Assembly: GCA_050742155.1 (NCBI GenBank)
Contig: JBOGFC010000136.1
Coordinates: 1-21,016, forward strand
Reading direction: 5' to 3'
DNA from: JBOGFC01 sp050742155
GTDB taxonomy: Bacteria; Actinomycetota; Acidimicrobiia; Spongiisociales; JALYHC01
DNA length: 21,016 nt
In this document: piece after piece, positions 15,071 through 21,016 of the stretch
Layout: the number at the start of each line of letters is the position of its first letter
Position numbering within the stretch: position 1 is the first letter of the stretch
The notes under the pieces: model-generated
The model's input: the letters and a program-made list of their open reading frames with translations, nothing else
Databases searched by the model: none
What the model was told of the DNA's origin: nothing
Made by a program: the position numbers and the translations under genes

Positions 15071-16138
15071 ATGCGAGCCAAATTTCTCTCATGGGTTTCC
15101 CTCGCTTCCATAGCCATAATTGCGCTGTGGCTAGTCTCGCTCCCATCAGCGAGCGCGGCTCAGCAGTTCCAAGTCGTGGCAACTATCGACGTTGGAGTCA
15201 ATCCCTTCGGGGACGCTATAGCTCCCGACGGGAACACTCTCTGGGTTGCCAACTCGGGAACCTTCTCTGACCCGGGAGCTACGGTGACGGTGGTCAACGC
15301 GAATACTTTCGCTATCGACTCGGTAATCCCCGTCGGTGGATTCCCTGAGGATATCGCCTTCGCCCGCGCGGGCAGTCAGGCGTTCGTAACTAACTCCAAC
15401 GATGCGACGGTGTCGGTGATGGATACCGTGTCGAGAACAACAAGGCAGACGGTCGACCTTGCTGCGGTGCCGATGGAGTTTCCTTTCGGGATCATCGCGA
15501 CTCAAGATAGCCAGACAGTTCTCGTAACGAGTGTGGCGGGACAGCGCGACACGTCTTTCAAGAACGTGGGTCTCCTGGACAATTCCGATCCGACAAACGT
15601 GCGGGTTGCTGGCGGAATAGACATCGTGGGTGGGACGGGACGCCCGGCCTTGACGCCCGACGGAAGCATAATGATTCTCCCCTTTAGCACGGGGGCTGAG
15701 GCTCCGCCTGGCGTGGCGTTTGTTGACACCGACAGTAACGAGATAGTGGAGGAGTTGATGCTCCCTACGGTCGGCATCGCTCCAGCAGCGACCGTGACTC
15801 CGGATGGCCGGTCTGCTTACGTAAATGTCTTTTGTATCGATGGCTGTCCCGGTGAGGTATGGGTAATCGATCTAGCCACGCGATCCACGGTGACCTTGAT
15901 CCCGACGCCTGACCCTTCAATGCATGGAGTCCGGGCTTCGCCTGATGGAAGATTTGTCTTCGCCACCAACTTTAGCGTGGGTCAAGTTTCCGTTATCAGC
16001 ACCGCTACGAATCAGATCATCGCGAACATACCGGTGGGGCAGAACCCGAACGACATCGCCTTTACGCCGGACGGCAGCAAAGCCTTCGTTACAAACCAGG
16101 GCGATACGACGGTTTCGGTCATCTCGATCTCCGGATAG
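15071..16138 (+). CDS. Secreted YVTN-family beta-propeller protein
   Basis: This 355-aa protein has a clear signal peptide (MRAKFLSWVSLASIAIIALW... cleaved near SASA-AQQ). The mature chain is repeats of the YVTN/lactonase-like propeller type. Motifs such as VGVNPFGDAIAPDGNTLWVANSG, VGGFPEDIAFARAGSQAFVTN, GVRASPDGRFVFATN and PNDIAFTPDGSKAFVTNQGD recur about every 40-45 residues. No catalytic motif is evident; such proteins are usually surface or extracellular and of unknown ligand. ATG 15071 is chosen because of the excellent AGGAGGTG at 15055-15062 and the signal peptide. A longer frame from 14765 lacks support. Base composition is visibly lower in GC than the flanking genes, suggesting a separate origin. 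Confidence 0.85.
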   Translation: MRAKFLSWVSLASIAIIALWLVSLPSASAAQQFQVVATIDVGVNPFGDAIAPDGNTLWVANSGTFSDPGATVTVVNANTFAIDSVIPVGGFPEDIAFARAGSQAFVTNSNDATVSVMDTVSRTTRQTVDLAAVPMEFPFGIIATQDSQTVLVTSVAGQRDTSFKNVGLLDNSDPTNVRVAGGIDIVGGTGRPALTPDGSIMILPFSTGAEAPPGVAFVDTDSNEIVEELMLPTVGIAPAATVTPDGRSAYVNVFCIDGCPGEVWVIDLATRSTVTLIPTPDPSMHGVRASPDGRFVFATNFSVGQVSVISTATNQIIANIPVGQNPNDIAFTPDGSKAFVTNQGDTTVSVISISG

Positions 16139-16185
16139 ACGGGGATGCCGATCTCCGCAGGGAAGCGTGAGTCAGAGCCCCGGCC

Positions 16186-16875
16186 GTGACGACCCCTGTG
16201 ATCTACTGCTGGAGTTCGGGGAAGGACTCCGCGTTTGGGCTTTGGACCCTCATGCAGGACCCGGCGTTCGAGGTCCGCGCGCTCCTCACCACACTCGCAG
16301 AGGGGTGCAGGAACGTGAGTATGTCCGGGGTCCGAGAGGAACTCCTGGAACTCCAGGCGCAGGCCCTCGGCCTTCCCCTGGTCAAGGTGTGGATCCCTCT
16401 GTCCTGCCCGGACGAGGTCTATGAAGAGCGGATGGAGCAGGCGCTCGCCTCGGAGCCACTCCGGGGGATCCGCCATATGGCCTTCTCCGACCTGTACCTC
16501 TCGGACGTCCGCGCCTACCGCGAAGAGCGGCTGGCCCGGGCGGGGAAAGAGGGGCTGTTCCCGCTATGGGGGCGGAACACCACGGCCTTGGCCCGCGAAA
16601 TCGTTAGCTATGGGTTCCGTGCAACCGTTGTCTGTGTCGATCCTCGGGTCCTCCCAGCCTCGCTCGCCGGGGAGGCCTTCACGGAGCAGCTCTTAGAGAA
16701 TCTTCCCGAGGGAGTCGACCCGTGCGGGGAGCGGGGCGAATTTCACACATTCGTGTGGGACGCCCCGATGTACCACGCGCCCATCCCTTGCCGCACCGGC
16801 GAGCTCAAGACGAGCGACGGCTTGGTGTACTGCGATGTCTCCCCGGCAGTGCCGGCTGTTAGGCGGGGCGGATAA
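16186..16875 (+). CDS. Dph6-type PP-loop ATP pyrophosphatase (diphthine-ammonia ligase-like)
   Basis: This 229-aa protein is of the adenine-nucleotide alpha-hydrolase family. The PP-loop SSGKDS is at residues 10-15. The family signature CGERGEFHTFVWDAPM begins at about residue 180. In archaea and eukaryotes the homologue amidates diphthine on elongation factor 2. Bacteria lack diphthamide, so the role here is unknown, perhaps an ATP-dependent amidation or thiolation. The start GTG 16186 has only a weak upstream ribosome-binding site but gives the normal N-terminus. The 3' end overlaps by 17 bp the convergent DUF433 remnant. It is element 2 cargo. Confidence 0.85.
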   Translation: MTTPVIYCWSSGKDSAFGLWTLMQDPAFEVRALLTTLAEGCRNVSMSGVREELLELQAQALGLPLVKVWIPLSCPDEVYEERMEQALASEPLRGIRHMAFSDLYLSDVRAYREERLARAGKEGLFPLWGRNTTALAREIVSYGFRATVVCVDPRVLPASLAGEAFTEQLLENLPEGVDPCGERGEFHTFVWDAPMYHAPIPCRTGELKTSDGLVYCDVSPAVPAVRRGG

Positions 16876-17122
16876 GGGGATAAGGAGAGCACGCAGGTTC
16901 GGCGAGGGGCAAGCTGCCGCCCTGACGACGGCCGCCGCCGCGTAGCGCAGCGCCTCCTCGACAATCCTCTCTGGTGAGCTGCGGGTAGTCGGCGAGGATC
17001 TCCTCGGTGGTGACCCCCTCGGCGACCAGGCCGACCACGGTGGCGACGGGGATGCGCGTGCCGCCAATGCGGGGCACACCGGCCATAACGCGGTGGTCAA
17101 TGGTGATGCGCTCGGAGGCCAT
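16859..17122 (-). pseudogene. DUF433 antitoxin-like gene, frameshifted
   Basis: The N-terminus is typical of DUF433: MASERITIDHRVMAGVPRIGGTRIPVATVVGLVAEGVTTEEILADYPQLT-type sequence. After QLTRED the frame turns to Gly/Arg-rich nonsense. A different frame continues with IVEEALRYAAAAV, the expected family ending, so one or two bases have changed near 16965. DUF433 proteins are often antitoxins paired with a PIN-like DUF5615 toxin. No such partner is present. The gene lies convergent to the PP-loop gene and close to att3. It is probably a decayed leftover. Confidence 0.7.
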
Positions 17123-17167
17123 GTGTTCAGAGTAGACCAGCTGGTGGAGCGAAGAATGCCTCGTTTT

Positions 17168-17266
17168 TCAGGAGGCCAGCGAGTACCACGTCGCGAGAGG
17201 TGCCTTCCGTGTAGTCAGGAACGGTGTCGCTCCTCCGACACGCACCTTCACCGCACGCGGTCTCAT
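17168..17266 (-). pseudogene. C-terminal remnant of a third serine recombinase across att3
   Basis: The frame reads MRPRAVKVRVGG, which matches MKPRGVKVRVGG of recombinase 2, then continues through the att3 core for 20 residues, ending WYSLAS and a stop at 17168. Upstream of the Met no recombinase homology is left. So only the last about 12 codons of this recombinase survive, and the rest of the gene was deleted. Confidence 0.65.
17233..17241. other. att3: attachment core between elements 2 and 3
   Basis: CTCCGACAC again. The 33-bp left half-sites of att2 and att3 both start GTGTA and end with the core at the same distance. CGGTG (17222-17226) and CACCG (17249-17253) are inverted arms around the core. 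The right flank encodes VKVR of a recombinase C-terminus. Confidence 0.65.
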
Positions 17267-17310
17267 GCAGGCTTGGCCCTTGCCACTCTGATCTGGCCAT
17301 CCGTGGAGCC

Positions 17311-17538
17311 TCAATCTCTTGATGCCGACACGGCAAGCAGCGCGGGCAGTTCGTCGCCGACCTCCTCGACGCCGGCGAGCGACAGCCCGGCCCCGAGGAC
17401 GGCCATCAGGAGCTCGTCGAGAGGAACGTAACGGACGCCCACTCGGCTACGGATGCCGGTGGGGGAGAGGCCCGGGCCGGTCCAGTGCCATCCCCCATCC
17501 CGGTAGCCGGGGTGCAGGATGCTTCTTCCCCATTTCAC
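17311..17538 (-). pseudogene. C-terminal fragment of a SAM-dependent methyltransferase
   Basis: The 75-aa frame reads HPGYRDGGWHWTGPGLSPTG, then VRYVPLDELLMAVLGAGLSLAGVEE and a final ELPALLAVSASR-type ending. This resembles the C-terminus of class I methyltransferases, where a helix with an AGF/AGL motif and a final LxLxA strand follow the catalytic domain. The N-terminal SAM-binding GxGxG part is absent. The frame upstream is broken by a shift. It is a degraded relic; family assignment is by pattern only. Confidence 0.5.
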
Positions 17539-17672
17539 GTTCCAGGATCTCTTTGAGGCTGACTTGAGGAGTGCGTCACCTCCTCTCCTCGTGTTCCTTC
17601 ACCGTACGACCTGAAGTGGGCTTCAAGTCAAGCGGTCGCTCAGCGTTCCGGCGCTTCGACTGTGCCCCACGA

Positions 17673-18301
17673 TCAGTCTGGATCCTCCCTCTCCAGACCG
17701 AGCAACTCCTGGCGCCAGCGCCGAACGGTCTCCCTGAGCTCTTCGTACTCCGGGTCTTCGACCTCGAAGCCGCTCGGGGCAGCCGTCTCATGCGCCCCAG
17801 CATCTCGGCGAGCATCAGCCGGTCGAAGCCGGGATCCTTTTCAGCGGCCAGCCGACAGAGGCGCTCCAGCCCGTAGCGGGAGGCGAGCACCCAGACGTCC
17901 ACGAAGTCCCGGGCTGCGGCCCGCCCGAAGAGCGCCAGCATCTTGTCAGCTGCCAGCTCCTCTTCGGCGAGGATCGGGCCCTCCGGAGTCCGCTCGGGTG
18001 GGAGCAGCCGGGCATCCCAGGCGAGGTCGACCGTGGTGCCCTTCCCATCGGAGAAGACCACCAGCCGAGCGAAGCCCTCAGCCACCTGGACCCGCTCTAC
18101 CTCCATGCCCTCATCGCGGAGGGCCCTCGCTGCGTCTCGTGGCCATGCGGGCAGTGTACGGGCACTCACCTGGTCGAAGGGCTCAAGCCATCGAGAGTGG
18201 GCAGGTCGGCCTGCCATGAACCAGTAGGGCTCCGGGTTCAACCAGGACGTTGCATCCGACGTCCCGTCATGCAGCAACACGGAACTCTCCAGCAGGGGCA
18301 C
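17673..18301 (-). pseudogene. AbiEii-type nucleotidyltransferase, 5' truncated and frameshifted
   Basis: The region around LAEEELAADKMLALFGRAAARDFVDVWVLASRYG is typical of the AbiEii/AbiGii toxin family, as is AAEKDPGFDRLMLAEMLGRMRRL. The catalytic N-terminal part (GGT...DLD) is missing; the frame there runs toward att4 with unrelated sequence. Near 17778 a C-run appears to have lost one base. The other frame gives the expected ending FEVEDPEYEELRETVRRWRQ and stops at 17673, while the uncorrected frame runs to 17576. It was probably once an abortive-infection or toxin-antitoxin gene, now inactive. Confidence 0.7.
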
Positions 18302-18730
18302 CCGGTGGGGTCAGGGTGCGAGTCCCCCCTCCGACACTGACCTCAACTACACACGGCCGGGGTTCGATGACGACCCGGCCGTTAGGTGATGTCGATCCCC
18401 ATCTCGGCGTAGACCTGGGCCCTGTCTGCCGGGTCGGCCGCAGCCAGGGTGGCGGTGATGTCCTGCAGGCTGGCGACGAGCGCCTTGACGTCCTCGGCGG
18501 CGAGCCTGGTGGTGGGTGTTCTGCCGAGCAGGGCTTCGAGTCGGCGGCGCTCCTGGTTGGTCTCGGCGATCCACTTGCCGACGGTTGAGGCGGCTTCGGG
18601 CTCGGTGCGGACGATGGTGCGGTAGCTGTCGAGCTCTTGGTCGAGTTGGCGGATCCGCTCCCGGATCTGACGCTGTTGCGCTTCCGGGTCGGTGTCGGGT
18701 TGGGCGGCGTCGGCGAGCTTGGGGGACACT
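18267..18730 (-). pseudogene. C-terminal remnant of a fourth serine recombinase
   Basis: About 110 codons remain: a Gln/Arg/Glu-rich coiled coil (QIRERIRQLDQELDSYR), then EDVKALVASLQDITATLAAADPADRAQVYAEMGIDIT. This aligns with the C-terminal region of recombinases 1 and 2 (VLADADPEDK...YAELGVNLTY). A frameshift follows at about 18385. The other frame continues NGRVVIEPRP...VSVGG, crosses att4 and ends GEFRVAA at 18267. The catalytic, recombinase and zinc domains are gone. The break at about 18730 abuts the repeats in front of the ATPase gene. Confidence 0.75.
18331..18339. other. att4: attachment core between elements 3 and 4
   Basis: This is the fourth CTCCGACAC. The left flank GGGTGCGAGTCCCCC resembles a tRNA T-arm with a mutated loop, but no tRNA 5' half is present. 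The right flank (TGACCTCAACTACACACGG) matches the recombinase-side flank of the other copies. Confidence 0.65.
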
Positions 18731-18736
18731 GTGCAC

Positions 18737-18797
18737 TGTGGGAAAACGGTACTAGTCCGTGTGGGAAAACGGTATCGAACAGTGTGGGAAAACGGTA
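18737..18797. repeat. Three 15-bp repeats with 23-bp period before the ATPase gene
   Basis: TGTGGGAAAACGGTA occurs perfectly at 18737-18751, 18760-18774 and 18783-18797, an exact 23-bp period. The last copy ends 10 bp before the ATPase start codon, so the array must cover its promoter or leader. It is probably an operator for autoregulation, or a target of the encoded protein. Confidence 0.75.
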
Positions 18798-18807
18798 GGG
18801 TGGGGAG

Positions 18808-20037
18808 ATGACCGACTATCGGACGCGCCTCCTCGACACCCTACTGGAGGAGCTGCTACGTGAACTACCGGCCTTGTTCGTGGTCGGACCGCGAGCGACC
18901 GGGAAGACGACCACCGCGGCGCGGCATGCTGCGACGATCGTGCAGCTCGATCGGGCAGCGCAGGCAGCGCCCTTCGAGGCCGACCCCGATGCGGCTCTGC
19001 GGGAGCTCGACGAGCCCATCCTGCTCGACGAGTGGCAGATTGTTCCGGCCGTCCTCGGTGCGGTGAAGCGAGCTGTTGACTCGAACCGGCGACCAGGGAG
19101 GTTCCTGCTGACTGGTTCGGTTCGAGCTGACATCGACGCCGAAACATGGCCGGCGACGGGAAGGGTCGTGCGGGTGGACATGTACCCCCTCACCGTCGCC
19201 GAGCAAGTCGGTAGCGGGACACGGCCACTTGCTGATCGCCTCGTGCAAGGTGAGGAGCTTTCGCCGACCGGCGAACCGCCCGACCTACGCGGCTACGTCG
19301 AGCTCGCTCTCCAGGGCGGTTTCCCCGAGGTGGCGCTCGGCATGTCAGGCCGCGCTCGTGAGCGATGGTTGGACAGCTACGTCGACCAATTGCTGACGCG
19401 CGACGCTCTGAACCTCGAATCGGGCAGGGACCCCCAACGCCTCGGGAGGTTCTTCGAGGCGTACGCACTGAACTCGGCAGGGCTCGTCGAGGACAAGGCG
19501 ATCTACGAAGCTGCGGGGATCAACCGCAAGACCGCGGTGGCGTACGCGCAGCTGTTGAAGAACCTGTTGGTGATCGACGAGCTGCCCTCGTGGACATCCA
19601 ATCGGCTGAAGCGGTTGGCTCGGTCTCCCAAGCGCTACCTGATCGATTCCGCCCTGCTCGGTGGTGTGGTCGGCGTTGACGCCGCAGCCGTACTGCGTGA
19701 CGGGGATCTCCTGGGGCGTCTGCTGGACACGTTTGTGGTCGCCCAGCTTCGAGCGGAGGCGACGGTGGCGGAGGCTCGGCCCCGGATGTACCACCTGCGC
19801 CAGGAGGACGGCCGGCATGAGGTCGATATCGTCGCCGAGATTCGAGGCGGGGCGGTGATCGGCATCGAGGTCAAGGCGAGCAGTGCTCCCACGGCGGACG
19901 CAGCCCGCCATCTCGCCTGGCTGCGCGATCACCTCGGCGACACGTTCATCGCCGGAGCTGTGCTCCACACCGGGCCGGCAACGTACTCCTTGGGCGAGAA
20001 GCTCGTCGCAGCGCCGATCTGCACGCTGTGGTCGTGA
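18808..20037 (+). CDS. AAA family ATPase with DUF4143 C-terminal domain
   Basis: This 409-aa protein has Walker A GPRATGKT at residues 27-34, Walker B ILLDE at 71-75 and a sensor-like FLLTGSVR near 97-104: the AAA_14 domain. The C-terminal DUF4143 region contains a winged-helix-like segment (YEAAGINRKTAVAYAQLLKNL) and a PD-(D/E)xK-like pattern (HEVDIVAE...GIEVKAS) near 335-356. Such proteins are very common in mobile regions and their role is not settled. ATG 18808 follows TAGGGTGGGGAG. The gene stands alone behind a three-repeat array, downstream of a truncated recombinase. It may belong to element 4 or be a later insertion. Confidence 0.85.
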   Translation: MTDYRTRLLDTLLEELLRELPALFVVGPRATGKTTTAARHAATIVQLDRAAQAAPFEADPDAALRELDEPILLDEWQIVPAVLGAVKRAVDSNRRPGRFLLTGSVRADIDAETWPATGRVVRVDMYPLTVAEQVGSGTRPLADRLVQGEELSPTGEPPDLRGYVELALQGGFPEVALGMSGRARERWLDSYVDQLLTRDALNLESGRDPQRLGRFFEAYALNSAGLVEDKAIYEAAGINRKTAVAYAQLLKNLLVIDELPSWTSNRLKRLARSPKRYLIDSALLGGVVGVDAAAVLRDGDLLGRLLDTFVVAQLRAEATVAEARPRMYHLRQEDGRHEVDIVAEIRGGAVIGIEVKASSAPTADAARHLAWLRDHLGDTFIAGAVLHTGPATYSLGEKLVAAPICTLWS

Positions 20038-20115
20038 CGCTCACACGATCGAAAACGTCGCCACCAGCGGGGCGCTCCGTGTAGTTCGCGAGCGGAACGC
20101 TCCTCGCGATTGCGC

Positions 20116-20148
20116 TTGTGTTACGGCGCTAGTACCGCCATAATGGCG
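20116..20148 (+). promoter_or_regulatory. Promoter and palindromic operator of the toxin-antitoxin pair
   Basis: TTGTGT (20116-20121) and CATAAT (20139-20144) are separated by 17 bp. The perfect palindrome CGCCATAATGGCG (20136-20148) covers the -10. The start ATG is at 20151, 6 bp after the -10, so the transcript is probably leaderless. A palindrome over the -10 suits autorepression by the ribbon-helix-helix antitoxin. Confidence 0.6.
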
Positions 20149-20150
20149 CC

Positions 20151-20381
20151 ATGCCGAGCATACAGATCAAGGATGTTCCCGAGGAGACCCACGCCGTCCT
20201 CAGGCGGCGAGCGGCGGAGGCACGCCAGTCGCTGCAGGAGTATCTGCGCTCTCGATTGATCGAGGAGGCGAGCCGCCCGACGTTGGAAGAAGTGCTCGAC
20301 CGTGCTGGTGGGCGCGCCGGTGGGTCGGTGACCTTCAAGGTTGCCGTACGGGCTGTGCGGGACGACCGTGATCGTCGTTGA
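20151..20381 (+). CDS. vapB: FitA/VapB-type ribbon-helix-helix antitoxin
   Basis: This 76-aa protein has the N-terminal MPSIQIKDVPEETHAVLRRRAAEA followed by SLQEYLRSRLIEEA, a typical ribbon-helix-helix DNA-binding fold of FitA/VapB antitoxins. The C-terminal part would wrap the toxin. It overlaps the toxin start by 14 bp, the usual coupling for this gene pair. The start is supported by the promoter-operator directly in front, with a leaderless arrangement. Confidence 0.88.
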   Translation: MPSIQIKDVPEETHAVLRRRAAEARQSLQEYLRSRLIEEASRPTLEEVLDRAGGRAGGSVTFKVAVRAVRDDRDRR

Positions 20382-20763
20382 CGCCAGCGTATTGGCGGTC
20401 GCGTTGAGCGATGATGGGCGCGACGGGGACATCGCACGAGCCCGGCTTCGCGATGAGCAACTCGCTGCGCCCGAGGTGATCGATCTTGAGATTGGCTCGG
20501 TGCTTCGCCGGCAGCGGTTGGCCGGGACGATCGACGAGCGACGGGCGCGACTGGCCCTGGACGATCTGGTCGATCTCCCGATGAGACGAGCGCCCCAGCG
20601 CCCACTGTTGATGCGGTGTTGGGAGCTGCGTGACAACCTCACTGTCTACGACGCTGCCTATGTTGCGCTTGCTGAGGCGCTCGGCACCTCGCTGCTCACC
20701 GCCGACACGCAGCTGAGCAGAGCACCGGGCGTCATGTGTGCGGTCGAGGTGCTACCCACCTGA
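20368..20763 (+). CDS. vapC: VapC-type PIN-domain ribonuclease toxin
   Basis: This 131-aa PIN-domain protein has the first acidic residue in VVDASVL (residue 5). A second is in APEVIDLEIGSVLR, and the last acidic cluster is in YDAAYVALAEALGTSLLTADTQL. Together they form the Mg-binding active site. The toxin would cleave RNA when freed from its antitoxin. GTG 20368 gives the canonical MIVVDAS start and overlaps the antitoxin gene. An upstream in-frame start at 20341 would add nine residues unlike the family. All catalytic acids look intact. Confidence 0.88.
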   Translation: MIVVDASVLAVALSDDGRDGDIARARLRDEQLAAPEVIDLEIGSVLRRQRLAGTIDERRARLALDDLVDLPMRRAPQRPLLMRCWELRDNLTVYDAAYVALAEALGTSLLTADTQLSRAPGVMCAVEVLPT

Positions 20764-21016
20764 GTATTGCCAGGTGGGCCTCACCAAAGCAGGTGATTCA
20801 CGCCCGCTCATTGTGCTTGTCATCGGGCCTGACCGAACCAAGTCCGGGAGTGTTGACCCACTCCGACATCGAGCAAATCGCCGATCAGGCTCGACTTTGG
20901 CGGCCTCTTGGCGTAACCCCTGGTGGGAGGGAGCGCGCCTGAGGGTGTTTCCCCTACATCGGTCACTGTGAGCGCTGGTGGGGTTACTGGAGGTGGGCGC
21001 GTTGCCAGGGTCGGGT
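20764..21016. other. No gene recognised to the window edge
   Basis: These 253 bp hold only short frames of doubtful value. One reads LTHSDIEQIADQARLWRPLG, but I cannot assign it. CTCCGACA (20861-20868) matches eight of nine bases of the attachment core, without the flanking features of att1-att4. The right end of element 4 probably lies beyond the window. Confidence 0.4.

Noticed and set aside
18267..18339. Second tRNA gene at att4 (T-arm-like sequence before CTCCGACA)
   Set aside because: No acceptor 5' strand, D-arm or anticodon arm can be folded upstream, and the T-loop is mutated.
20861..20868. Possible fifth attachment core (CTCCGACA)
   Set aside because: Only eight of nine bases match, the right flank does not resemble the recombinase-side flanks of att1-att4, and the reading frame through it gives no recombinase-like sequence.

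Overview
The window is high-GC, with actinobacterial codon use and start codons. It opens with a chromosomal core operon, rapZ-yvcK-pgk-tpiA-secG, in the order typical of Actinomycetota. An early-branching class such as Acidimicrobiia is my guess, not something I can show. whiA and gap, which usually sit between yvcK and pgk, are absent here. A family 5 peptide-type substrate-binding lipoprotein and an intact tRNA-Leu(GAG) close the core region (1-6146).

From the 3' end of tRNA-Leu to the right edge, the DNA looks like a stack of integrated elements. The 9-bp tRNA-derived core CTCCGACAC occurs four times (att1 6139, att2 12218, att3 17233, att4 18331). Each copy carries, on its right, the 3' end of a leftward large serine recombinase gene. 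Element 1 (about 6.1 kb) has an intact recombinase, a translationally coupled 62-aa protein, a conserved non-coding block, and divergent genes for a small lipoprotein and a secreted HExxH protease with a 7-bladed propeller. Element 2 (about 5.0 kb) has a frameshifted recombinase, the same coupled small protein and non-coding block, a secreted YVTN propeller, a Dph6-type PP-loop protein and a broken DUF433 gene. Element 3 (about 1.1 kb) keeps only the last recombinase codons plus fragments of a methyltransferase and an AbiEii-type gene. Element 4 keeps a recombinase C-terminal remnant, cut off by an AAA/DUF4143 ATPase gene preceded by three 23-bp-spaced repeats, then a VapBC-type toxin-antitoxin pair. 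Decay increases away from the tRNA, as expected if new elements enter at the tRNA and push older ones outward.

The most striking observation concerns the recombinase C-terminus. The reading frame runs through the attachment core. In the integrated copy next to the tRNA it stops at once, in the antisense of the tRNA T-loop (ending VGGET). Through the other three left half-sites the same frame continues 19, 20 and 19 more residues and ends LTA, LAS and VAA. Each excised circle would therefore encode a recombinase with an about 20-residue tail, ending in small or hydrophobic residues, that integration removes. This looks like an integration-dependent C-terminal switch, possibly a degradation tag. 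It is an inference from sequence and testable.
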